DNA from: Palaemon carinicauda
Lineage: Eukaryota > Arthropoda > Malacostraca > Decapoda > Palaemonidae
Length of the DNA stretch: 64,000 nt
Direction: 5' to 3'
Assembly (NCBI RefSeq): GCF_036898095.1
Contig: NC_090766.1
Location: 40,924,209-40,988,208 of the forward strand
Position 1 is the first letter of the stretch. The number at the start of each line of letters is the position of its first letter. The notes beneath the pieces are model-generated. The model was not told where the DNA came from and ran no database searches. It was given only the letters and a program-made list of their open reading frames with translations. The translations under genes and the position numbers were made by a program. Positions 23,951 to 35,240 of this stretch are shown here, in pieces.

Positions 23951-26826
23951 GACTGGCGCACTATATCCTTACTCGAAGTGGGACATTATAGCCTTACTCA
24001 AAGTGAGACTTGCGCACTATAGCCTTACTCAAAGCGGGACTTGCGCACTAGCCACTATAGCCTTACTCAAAGCGGGACTTGCGCACTAGCCACTATAGCC
24101 TTACTCAAATTGGGACTTGCGCACTAGCCACTATAGCCTTACTCAAATTGGGACTTGCACACTAGCCACTATAGCCTTACTCAAAGTGGGACTTGCGCAC
24201 TAGCCACTATAGCCTTACTCAAAGTGGGACTTGTGCACTATAACCTTACTCTTACTCGAAGTGGGACCTGCGCGCTGTAGCCTTACTCGAGGTGGGACCT
24301 GCGCGCTGTAGCCTTACTCGAGGTGGGACCTGCGCGCTGTAGCCTTACTCGAGGTGGGACTTGCGCACTGTAGCCTTAGTCGAGGTGGGACTTGCGCACT
24401 GTAGCCTTAGTCGAGGTGGGACTTGCGCACTGTAGCCTTAGTCGAGGTGGGACTTGCGCACTGTAGCCTTAGTCGAGGTGGGACTTGCGCACTGTAGCCT
24501 TAGTCGAGGTGGGACTTGCGCACTGTAGCCTTAGTCGAGGTGGGACTTGCGCACTGTAGCCTTAGTCGAGGTGGGACTTGCGCACTGTAGCCTTAGTCGA
24601 GGTGGGACTTGCGCACTGTAGCCTTAGTCGAAGTGGGACTCGCGCACTGTAGCCTTAGTCGAAGTGGGACTCGCGGAAATGGGACTCGCACACTGTAGCC
24701 TTACTCGAAATGGGACTAGCGCACTGTAGCCTTACTCGAAATGGGACTAGCGCACTGTAGCCTTACTCGAAATGGGACTAGCGCACTGTAGCCTTACTCG
24801 AAATGGGACTAGCGCACTGTAGCCTTACTCGAAATGGGACTAGCGCACTGTAGCCTTACTCGAAATGGGACTAGCGCACTGTAGCCTTACTCGAAATGGG
24901 ACTCGCGCACTGTAGCCTTACTCGAAATGTGACTAGCGCACTGTAGCCTGATGCAAAGTGGGACTTGCGCACTGTAGCTTTACTCGAAGTGGGACTTGCG
25001 CACTGTAGCCTTAAACCGAAAGTAGGACTTGCGCCCTATATCCTAGCCTGAAGTGGTTCTGGCACCCTATATCCTAGCCTGAATGGTTCGTGCGCCCTAT
25101 AGCCTAACCTGAAGTGGGACTTGTGGCATGTAGCCTAACCTGAAGTGGGACTTTCGCCTTATAGCCTAACCCAAGGTGGGACTTTCGCCTTATAGCCTAA
25201 CCCAAGGTGGGACTTTCGCCTTATAGCCTAACCCAAGGTGGGACTTTCGCCTTATAGCCTAACCCAAGGTGGGACTTTCGCCTTATAGCCTAACCCAAGG
25301 TGGGACTTTCGCCTTATAGCCTAACCCATGGTGGGACTTTCGCCTTATAGCCTAACCCAAGGTGGGACTTGCACCGTATAGCCTTAACCGAAGTTAGTGA
25401 TGCCCCGTATAGCCTTAACCGAAGTGGGATGTGCCACGTATAGCCTTACTCAGTGGGACTTGTGCACTATAACCTTACTCGTACTCGAAGTGGGACTTGC
25501 GCGCTGTAGCCTTACTCGAGGTGGGACTTGCGCGCTGTAGCCTTACTCGAGGTGGGACTTGCGCGCTGTAGCCTTACTCGAGGTGGGACTTGCGCGCTGT
25601 AGCCTTACTCGAGGTGGGACTTGCGCGCTGTAGCCTTACTCGAGGTGGGACTCGCGCACTGTAGCCTTACTCGAGGTGGGACTCGCGCACTGTAGCCTTA
25701 CTCGAGGTGGGACTCGCGCACTGTAGCCTTACTCGAGGTGGGACTCGCGCACTGTAGCCTTAGTCGAAGTGGGACTCGCGCACTGTAGCCTTAGTCGAAG
25801 TGGGACTCGCGCACTGTAGCCTTAGTCGAAGTGGGACTTGCGCACTGTAGCCTTACCCGAAGTGGGACTAGCGGAAATGGGACTCGCGCACTGTAGCCTT
25901 ACTCGAAATGGGACTAGCGCACTGTAGCCTGATGTGGAGTGGGACTTGCGCACTGTAGCCTTACTCGAAGTGGGACTTGCGCACTGTAGCCTTAAACCGA
26001 AAGTAGGACTTTCGCCCTATAACCTAGCCTGAAGTGGTTCTTGCGCCCTATATCCTAGCCTGAAGTAGTTCTTGCGCCCTATAGCCTAACCTGAAGTGGG
26101 ACTTGTGGCATGTAGCCTAACTTGAAGTGGGACTTTCGCCTTATAGCCTAACCCAAGGTGGGACTTTCGCCTTATAGCCTAACCCAAGGTGGGACTTTCG
26201 CCTTATAGCCTAACCCAAGGTGGGACTTTCGCCTTATAGCCTAACCCAAGGTGGGACTTTCGCCTTGTACCCTAACCCAAGGCAGGACTTGCACCGTATA
26301 GCCTTAACCAAATTTAGTGATGCCCCGTATAGCCTTATCCGAAGTTGGTGATGCCCCGTATAGCCTTACCCGAAGTGGGACGTGCCACGTATAGCCTTAC
26401 CCGAAGTGGGACGTGCCACGTATAGCCTTACCCGAAGTGGGACGTGCCACGTATATCCTTACCCAAAGTGGGACGTGCCACGTATAGCCTTACCCGAGGT
26501 GAGACTTGCCACGTATAGCCTTACCCGAGGTGTGACTTGCCACGTATGGCCTTACCCGAGGTGTGACTTGCGCCGTATGGCCTTACTCGAGGTGGGACTT
26601 GCGCCGTATGGCCTTACCCGAGGTGGGACTTGCGGCGTATGTCCTTACCCGAGGTGGGACTTGCGGCGTATGTCCTTACCCGAGGTGGGACTTGCGGCGT
26701 ATGTCCTTACCCGAGGTGGGACTTGCGCCGTATGGCCTTACCCGAGGTGGGACTTGCGCCGTATGGCCTTACCCGAGGTGGGACTTGCGCCGTATGGCCT
26801 TACCCGAGGTGGGACTTGCGCCGTAG
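23951..26826. repeat. 31-bp satellite array with higher-order structure
   Basis: Roughly 90 units of 31 bp, typified by 'gtagccttactcgaggtggg' plus 'acttgcgcact'. Variants come in homogeneous runs: TTAGTCGAGG, TTACTCGAAATGGGACTAGC, and CTAACCCAAGGTGGGACTTT. The same order of variants (CGAGG runs, GCGGAAATGG, AAACCGAAAGTAGGACTT, GGCATGTAGCCTAAC, CCCAAGG runs, TTAGTGATGCCCCGT) appears in about 24240-25440 and again in about 25440-26350. The last part (26380-26826) has a GTATGGCCTTACCCGAGG variant. Long readings across it are repeat artefacts. Confidence 0.93.
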
Positions 26827-27413
26827 TCCTCTACGTACCTCTTGTCTAAGCGCCCTTGGTCACGTAGGAAAAGTGTTAAGCTTATTAAAGCCTAATTTTT
26901 TAGTACTTCTGAACCTTAAGCCAAGTATAATATTCTATTCTGAAATATTTACATAGTGGTCCATACATGATTAAGATTAATGTAGGGGCTAATTGAATGC
27001 TAACTATTTAAATTAGCCATTTACTTCCACACAGGCATTAGATTAGCCATTTATTCCTACGGGGCATAAACTGTACACCTAAATATTGCTGAAAGACACT
27101 TATAATATAATTTAAAGTGGATGTTAACTTTCAAGCTTAATATTTGACTATTCTCAAAATCTTTATAATGGATGAATGCTTATATGATGCCTTTTTTTTT
27201 ATTCGCATCGACTTACCTTTTTGTTGTTAACACTTAGATTGACATGTATCCCTTTAACACATTTGAAAAGAAATTTTTCCCACTTATCTATCCAAAATTT
27301 TGTGAAAAAGTACTCTAACATTCAGGTTTTGTAAAATGACAAACTTTCCTTATGAGTTTGAGTTTGGTGTACTTCATACTTTATTGTTGAATGTGGGAGT
27401 TCTGAAATTTATT
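26827..27413. other. Unique spacer between the satellite and copy B
   Basis: AT-rich DNA of about 590 bp in which I recognise nothing. Confidence 0.5.
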
Positions 27414-27440
27414 ATTTGTTCCGTAACCGAAACACAAACC

Positions 27441-27530
27441 ACGCTATTTACATGGGGTATTACTTTTGGCGTAGCTGAAATGGCAAGCCATTAGATTTTT
27501 AACTGATTCACTTCACTTTTGGCTTGGGTG
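27441..27530 (+). repeat. Left inverted terminal repeat of DIRS copy B, internally deleted
   Basis: Complement of the right repeat at 40695-40855, but the section that should follow GCCATTAGATTTTTAAC is missing (about 85 bp including the GTAGCTAGCTAC palindrome). Homology resumes at TGATTCACTTCACTTTT. Confidence 0.8.
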
Positions 27531-28671
27531 ATGGGCAGATGTTTCTGCTCTCACCCTCGCTTGGCAGCCATTAATGTTTTGTCTTTACTTTATTACTTAC
27601 TTTTTCTTATACTTTATATATTAACATTCTTTGTTTATGTATATATTTGGGTATAGAAATTTAATAAATTTCCTTTTCAGGTTTGTGGTGTGTGTGTAGT
27701 GTACGACAATGTTACCGCGTAGTTCCAGGCCTCCGCGGTTTCACGTCATGGGGCGCGGCCTCTCCCATGGTCCTTCAGTCGTTCCTTCGGCTTCCGATAA
27801 TTCGGCCGCCGTGGGGAATAGTCATCGCTGGACTTTCTTCATTCATCTGTTATCTCCGCTGTTCCTCCTTCCCTATGGGGAACTTGGACTCTCAGCGAAG
27901 GGAAAGTGGGAGATTAGATTGACTACGGTCTCTCTCTACTCGAGGTCGTTCACTCTTTTACTACTACTACTACGTACTATTACGGAAGCTTCTTTAATGA
28001 AATCTAATTGTATTTGTTAACTTTTCAGCTTTCTGTGGAGAACTCTTCCCTTCGGGGTTCAACAGTTCTTACTATTTGTGAACATTCTTAGATGAATTAC
28101 ATAATTATAATTCTGTTATAATTCTGTTTTTGTTACAGTTCTCCGCACTCCCCCTTCTTCCGTGAATGTCAGTGGGGGAGGAGGGTGCATACTTGATTTG
28201 TAATTCTTATGTTTTCTCTTCCCTCGGGGTTTCTCTTAGGAGTTCCTCCCGGGGGAATTTTTTGTTAACTAATTATTTATTTTTCCCAGTTAACGATCCA
28301 GTTTATCTTAGTTTGCCTAATGTGCCAACGAAGCAGAGCTGCCCTGTTTGTGCCTGGGGAGTCTGCTGTTGCTGACGTCTCTCTAGGACATCGTCATGGG
28401 CGTGTTCCCTTCTCTTAGAAGTTCTCCCGGTGTTCCCTTCTCTTAGAAGTTCTCCCGTGACAACTGTCAGCTCTTTAGTTCATCTTAGAACGCTAAGGAG
28501 GTTCGCCTCCAGGGGTGGGTAACTTCCCTTCCGAGGGAGGTTCCCTTCCCAGGTGGAGTTTTTCCCCTGCAGAGGGGGAACTTCTCATACCTTAATTATT
28601 CCTGGATGGGTTTTCCTGGTCCTCGGGCGGTTTTGCTCTTGGTGCTGAGCGACCGCTCCTGTAACCATGCT

Positions 28672-28684
28672 CATCGGGCTGAGC
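28672..28684 (+). repeat. Left target-site duplication of the I-like LINE
   Basis: CATCGGGCTGAGC here and again at 35241-35253, exactly bounding the insert. One more T is shared at the left if the element tail contributes it. Confidence 0.9.
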
Positions 28685-29436
28685 CCTCTTAACGAGAGAA
28701 TGCCTTGATGAAGTCATTGGGCTTCAGCACGGCATATCATTCCCGTGCTGAAGGCTTGTGATGGGCAAGAGGGCTCTCAAACTGGGGAATTTCTTTTCCT
28801 CAGTTTGACTCTAAATTTCTCTCATTCTTTTTCTATTACCTCTTATTGCTTATTCCTCCTTCATAATTATCAGCTGTCTCCAACCTTGCTGTCAAAACTC
28901 TTTTACCCATTTCACTGTCCAGGTTTTTTAGAGGGGACATTGTATCCATGATCGGTTTTTATTTCAAAATCAATTGTGGGAGCTGTGGTGGTCTTGCTCA
29001 ACTGCCCGAAAATGTTTGGACACCTAGGAGTGTCAGTATTCCCATACTGGCACGCGGAACTATCTCTTAGGAAATTTGGGCTTCGGATTCCAGGGGTTGG
29101 CGATTTTATAGAGATAGGACTCTCGGCATTCTGTCCGGTTTGCCTGCCACTATGATTCTTGAAATGCTCTGTCCCATCAAGCGGGTTTGGCATACACTTG
29201 AGCCACTCTAATCATAGTGGTACCATCCCTTTGTGGTAGGGTAGGGAGTGGACATTTGGTAAGCAGCTTTCACAGGTGTCATTGGTGGAGAAATTAATTC
29301 CAGGAAAGGCTAACGGTGTCTTCTTTGGAATTTCAGACAGTCTTAATTTTTTCTCTCCCTTAAACTATATTTTTTTCCATTGTTTTTTCTTTTCATTGTT
29401 ATTATGACCCCTTCCCTCCCCCTGAAAAAATAATTA
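28685..29436 (+). other. 5' untranslated region of the I-like LINE
   Basis: Starts at 'cctcttaacgagagaatgcc' right after the target-site duplication. No reading frame is convincing. Internal promoter elements are expected for this class but none is recognised. Confidence 0.6.
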
Positions 29437-31297
29437 ATGAGTAAACTTAATATTCCCCGTACCCCTGGATCAAATGGCGAACCCCAGACACCGTTGACGA
29501 CTTCTGCTTGTTTAAATAGGGAAAGCTCTGTTGACAACCTCGGCAATAAAAAGGATTCCTCCAACAATACTTCTTTGACCAGTGTTGTTAAAGACAATTT
29601 ATCGGCACTGGTAGAAAATGATGCTTGTAATAACCGTAATACTTTACTCTCTGGTTCTGGCTCATTACCAGATCCAACAAAAAATCTGAAAATTCTCCAC
29701 TTAAAAAACATACCAATTGGTTGTAGCTATGACATAATTCATGAAGCCTTCTGTAGATTTGGAGCAATCAAAGAAATTTTAATGGAGCTTAATGGTAGTA
29801 AAGGCTTTTGGGAAGCTTGGGTATCATTTTCAAGTTTTGAGATTGCTTTAGAAGCAAATAAAAATTTAGAGAGCATAAAAATTGACAATTGTTTGATTTC
29901 TGGGGCTTTATGTGATAAAGCACCAAGACACCTAGAGGTATATAAACCAGAAGAATGGATGGAAAAAGAAATAGAGCATAGACTTCCAGAAGTAAGAACC
30001 CCCAAGCCCCCAACATGGATAATTGCACCTGGAAAGATAGATAATTATTACTATTATAAGATTAGTAAATTTATACAAAAAAAAAAGTTGGTTTAATTAA
30101 AAGTAAGGATATTAGTAGATACGGTAAGCAATCTGTTTTGATTAATGCAAAATCAGATACTCAAGCTCATGCTTTGTGGCATGAAGATTGCAGAAATTGA
30201 TCCTATTAAGGATATTAAACCACATATGAGCTTCAGCTATGGTAAAGGAGTAGTTTTTGATAAAGATCTATATGAATTCTCAGAACCAGAAATTCTGGAC
30301 ATGTGCCCTGCTAATGTTTGGAAAGTAAGTAAGATCCCTCAAACAAGCATGGTAGTTTTAACATTTGAAACCCATGTTATACCAGATCATATAATTATTG
30401 AGAATGAAAAGAGTACGTGTTCGAGAATATAAACCTAGGCCTTTACAATGCTTTAATTGTTTCAAGTACGGTCACCCTTCCCGGTACTGCAATAATACGA
30501 AGATCTGTATTAACTGTTCTTTGTTAGAACATGGCCAATGCAACAGAGATACAACCTGTGCAAACTGTAAAGATAATCATAAACCAAATGATAAAAGATG
30601 TAGAGAATACAAGAATGAAGAAGCTGCAATCTTGAAAGCAAATGCTGAACATATAAGTGTAGGTTATGCAAAGCATTTACTCAATCGACAACTTAATTTT
30701 GCTCGCGCGGTTAAGATGCCAACAAAAGATTATAATCCACTACCCCTTACTACCACAGGGGGACCAGTGGTAGCACCTGGCCCGTCAGGTGCATCTCCCT
30801 TAGTGGTAGTAGCCCAGCCATCTGGGTCAAGTGCTCAGGCTATAAAAGCCAGAGCACAAACCTCCATAGAGGTCAATATGGTGTCCAACACACCAAAAGT
30901 ATTGTCACCGATAGGAGCATCTCCCCTAGAGGTAGTAGCCCAGCCTTCTGGGTTAAGTGCTCGAACTGTTGAAGTTCTAGCACAATCCTCCAAGGAAGAC
31001 AATGTGGCTTCCACCACCTTAAATGTATTGTCTCAGGCAGAATCTCTACCTGATTTGATGGAGATTGGAAAACAAGATCTTCCAAAGAGGAAAAGGTCCC
31101 CATCATCCTCACCTTCATCTAAGTCAGGTAAGTGCCCTACTGCTCATGATCCTAAGGTTGACTCTTATAAAGATCCTAGAAAGAAAGAAAAGAAGAGTGG
31201 TGGCCTAGTAAAGCCTTCCATCTCCAGGCCTTACATGGCTTCATCTGAAAAGTCCCAAAAGACAAATGAGACAAAGAAAAATAATAACAAAAGATAA
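29437..31297 (+). pseudogene. ORF1 of the I-like LINE (RRM-like and CCHC zinc knuckles)
   Basis: Begins with ATG at 29437. Residues about 85-170 form an RRM-like domain (ILHLKNIPIGCSYDIIHEAF, EAWVSFSSFEIALEA). After a frame change in an A-run near 30079-30088 and a second one near 30170, the sequence continues in another frame to near 30405, then changes again. Downstream are zinc knuckles: CFNCFKYGHPSRYC and CINCSLLEHGQCNRDTTCANC. A Ser/Pro-rich tail with two related blocks (ASPLVVVAQPSGSSA, ASPLEVVAQPSGLSA) follows to the TAA at 31295. Known ORF1 proteins of this type bind element RNA. Three frame breaks make it a pseudogene. Confidence 0.8.
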
Positions 31298-34200
31298 TGT
31301 CTATCATCCAGTGGAATTGCAGAGGTCTAAGTACTAGCATTGAGCAAATAAAAACTTAACCAGGGACTCTGACTCGAAGGTAATTTGCCTACAGGAAACC
31401 AAGATCGGTGACAAACCATTTAATCCTGGACTCAATTATCATTTTTGTAGATCCCCTCCTTTGCAAGCTGCAAGAGCTCAAGGTGGTACAGGTTTTATTA
31501 TTCACAAATCTGTAAAATTTGAAACAATCCCACTCAATACACCACTACAGGCATGTGCAGTTAGAACTCATATCGGGAAAAAAATTACTTTATGCTCGCT
31601 ATATATTGAACCATCCTTAGAACTTTTCCTCTTAGATCATGCTGGTAATCCAAGAAGGCTTAGACTTTCTGACCTCCAAGACTTGATCAATCAGCTTCCT
31701 GCCCCTTTTATTTTAATGGGTGATTTTAATGCAAAGCATACTTTATGAGGTGGAAATGTGTGCGATAGATGGGGTAATCTTGTTGAAGAATTAATCGACA
31801 ACAATGATGTAATACTAATGAATGATGGTTCTCCAACTAGGTATGATGTATTCCACAACTCTACATCAGCCATTGATTTGTCAATCTGTTCCTCATCCAT
31901 TCGATTGGACTACCTTTGGTCAGTAAATGAACACCTACATGACAGGGACCATTGGCCAATAATGTTAAATTATGTCCATAATCTTCCTTCTCAGTGTCCA
32001 CCAAAATGGAAGATAGATGAGGCAGACAGGGCAGCTTATGAAAACTGTTCACACACTGATAAAGAATATGATGAATTTACATCTCCAGTGCATGCCTATC
32101 AACATCTTGAAAATAATATTGATGATAATGCTAGCAAGTTTATACCTAAAACGTGCGGTTTACCTCATCGCTCTGTAGTTCCTTGGTGGAGTAAAGAATG
32201 TGCCAACGCAAGAAAAGTGACCCGAACTTGCTTCAGAAGATACTTGAGGACAAACTATTTAGCAGATAGAATAGCATATCTCAGAGCCTGTGCCAAACAA
32301 AAAAGAATTTTTAAAAAAGCAAAGAGAGCATCTTGGAAGAAATATATATCTAATATTAATACCAAAACTCCTTCAAAGGAAATATGGGACAAGATTAGAA
32401 AACTTCAAGGTAAATTCGTCCCTAAGCCTCTATCAATATTAAGGGAAAATAATAGATATATATCTGACCCCAAAGATGTAGCAGAGGTTCTTGCTAAGCA
32501 CTTTGCTCATGTATCAAGTGCTGACAACTATTCCCCAGCATTTCAACAAATTAGAGCATCAACATCTGTTGTTCCTCCTGCTTCTTCAAATACTGAAGCT
32601 TTAAACCTGCCTTTTAGTATGGAGGAGATGCAAAATGCTATCTCCAGCTCTTCTTTAACTGCCCCAGGTGAGGATGGCATCCGGTATGAAATGATATCAC
32701 ATCTTCCAGTGGATACCAAGGAATTTTTATTAGAAACCTTTAATGGTCTATGGGCTTCCCATACATCTCCTGATTCCTGACATACTTCAATTGTAATTCC
32801 AGGCCACAAGTCTGGTAAAGACCCAGAACTGCCATCTAGTTATAGGCCCATATCCTTGACCAGTTGCATATGCAAACTATTTGAGAGAATGATCAACAAC
32901 AGACTTGTGTGGTATCTAGAATAAAAAAATCTTTTATCTAACAGACAGTTTGGTTTTAGGAAGAACCGAAGTACTCTAGACCCTTTGCTGATGTTATCAA
33001 GGGAAATTTCAAATGCTTTTTCTAACCAAAACCAGGTGGCGGGTGTCTTTTTTTTACCTCAAAAAGGCATATGACACCACCTGGAGGGGTGGTATTTTAA
33101 AGCAGTTGGCCTCGTGGGGTATAGGAGGACATATGTTCTCTTTTATTGAAGAATTTTTATCAAACCGCTCCATTAAAGTGAGAGTAGGGTCAGAACTATC
33201 TTCATCCTACATGCAAGAAGAAGGTGTCCCCCAAGGCAGCGTATTGTGTGACCTTGTTTGCTGTTGCAATTAAGTCTCATTAGTCACATACCTCCTGGCA
33301 TACAAGGATCACTATGTCGATGACTTTGCAATTTATTGTAGTGGATCATCTGCACTACAAGCATGCCAAAATCTTCAAATTGCAATGCAATAAATGCTGC
33401 TTCCGCATGGGCAAATTCTCGCAGATTCATGTTTTCTCCTCAGAAGACCAAAGCCATTTGCTTTACTCGTACTCGTAAAAGGGAAGAGATCCCCACCCTT
33501 TTCTTAAATGATTGTATTTTGCCATATGAGGATAGTGTTAAGTTTCTTGGAGTCATTTTCGACAAGAAAATGACATTTGGTCCCCATATAAATGACCTAT
33601 CTATCAGGGTTAAGAAGTCACTGAACATTCTGGTAGTGATATCGCATTTTGATTGGGGTGCTGATAGAACAACTTTGCTTAGAATTTATACATCTTTGTG
33701 TCTGACCAAGTTAGACTATGCATGCCAAATATATGGGTCAGCTACAAAGACTTTACTTGGAAAACTTGATATTGTTCACAATGCTGAGCTTCGCATCTGC
33801 ACAGGTGCTTACAGAACATCTCCCATTGACAGTCTCTATGTTGATTCTGGCATACCTCTCCTTTCCATTCGCAGAGAGGAGTTGAGTTTGAGGTTTTTAG
33901 CTAGGTCCCTTGCTGTGAGAAACAATCCTAACTGTAAATATGTTAGGGCGCCTTTAGATCGGGCTCCTAACAGATCTAGAGTGCCTAAGCCTTTGGAAGT
34001 ACAGCTGAAAAATGATGCTAGAGAAGTAGGCTTGTTAACAGCACAGATCGCAGAGGTAGGATATCCCAAGTCTCCTCCTTGGTGTAATCCACCTGTTAAA
34101 GTATGTTTTACGGCAGGAGGGAGAAATACCTTGCCTAGTAGGGTAATGAAAAGTGAGTTTTTAAATCATGCTGCTCAACATCATGGGAAACATGTTTTTA

Positions 34201-35017
34201 CAGATGGCTCCAAATCGGCTGCAGGAGTTGGAAGTGCAGCTGTGGTGGGGGATATTGTTATTAGAACAAAACTCCCATACTCTTGTTCAATTTTTACTGC
34301 TGAGCTGTACGCAATAATTCTCGCAGTCCAACATATTTTAAAAATGGCAACCAAAATAGTTTTTATACAATTTTTACGGATTCCAATAGTGTTTTACTCT
34401 CATTAAAACAAATTAGGCCAGGCCATCATCTAGTACAAGAGGTGCAGGACTGGTTAGTACTTCTGCAATCTAGGAAGAGTATCAGTGTTCACTTCTGTTG
34501 GGTCCCTGCCCATGTTGGTGTGGATGGGAATGAACAAGTAGATAAGGCAGCAAAGGAAGCTTCAGGGCTAAGTAATCCATCCCCCTTGAGTATTCCTTAC
34601 AAAGATCTTAAAAGTGAGATTCATCTTTACTGTAAAAATAAGTGGCAAGCTCGATGGTCTGAACTGACCACCAATACAAAATTGAAACAAATCCACCCAT
34701 TGGTGGATAAATGGTCATCTTGTAATTCTACAAGTAGAAGGGATACCATTATTTTAACTAGGCTGTGTATTGGCCATACACATGCAACACACAATTATTT
34801 AATGAAGAGTGGGGAAGGGAGACAGGCCCCTCTTTGTAATACCTGTCAAGTGACAATAGATGTTAAACATATTTTAGTCGATTGTCCTGTTTTTAATCTC
34901 CAGAGGAGGACACATTTACTCCAGGACAAACCGTTAAGAGATATACTGGGGGAAAACTGTAATACCCTTAACTTGAGAAAATTTATACAAAGTATTGGGT
35001 TATATTACGAGCTATAA
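31297..35017 (+). pseudogene. ORF2 of the I-like LINE (endonuclease, RT, RNase H)
   Basis: The ATG at 31297 overlaps the ORF1 stop as TAATG. APE-type endonuclease signatures: IQWNCRG, CLQETKI, ILMGDFNAKH, SAIDLSICSS and a DHWP box near 31940. RT: GFRKNRST (32955), AYD (33068), GVPQGSVL (33223) and YVDDF (33320). RNase H: FTDGSKSAAG near 34198, a glutamate in FTAELYAI, a split DSNS near 34385 and HVGVDGNEQVDKAA at 34510. A Cys/His motif CNTCQ...KHILVDC lies near the C terminus (34838). Breaks include a frame change near 31350, TGA at 31747, TGA at 32778, a stop near 32921, and frame changes near 33050, 33270 and 34360. The product would have nicked target DNA and primed reverse transcription; it cannot do so from this copy. 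Confidence 0.85.
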
Positions 35018-35240
35018 TTGATTTTATTAATTTATTTATTTATTTTACCCTTTTAATCCCTATTTATTTCACATCTAGATTTTATTGTATGAAAGTGTTA
35101 AGATTTGTATTAAAGGTTAAAATGATACTAAATGGTGTGAGTGTGCAGATATGATTGAATGATTTTCGTTATATAGCGCTGAATGGCCTTTGATGCCCCA
35201 GTGCTTGGCTTAATGCCTAAATCCCATATTCAATTCAATT

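Larger units (their letters stand above)
28685..35240 (+). mobile_element. I-clade-like non-LTR retrotransposon, full length but decayed
   Basis: About 6.56 kb inserted in DIRS copy B, with a perfect 13-bp target-site duplication. It has a 5' UTR (28685-29436), ORF1 with an RRM-like fold and CCHC knuckles, ORF2 with APE-type endonuclease, RT and RNase H, and a 3' UTR ending in short ATTCA-type repeats (CATATTCAATTCAATT). An RNase H domain after RT is typical of the I group (I, Nimb, Outcast and related clades); I place it there by that trait only. Several frameshifts and stops disrupt both ORFs, while ends and flanks are intact, so it decayed after a complete insertion. Confidence 0.87.

Noticed and set aside
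26382..26956. Overlapping open frames of repeated Thr-Arg-Gly-Gly-Thr-Cys type
   Set aside because: They are translations of the 31-bp satellite; the frame changes at every unit and no conserved start or domain exists.
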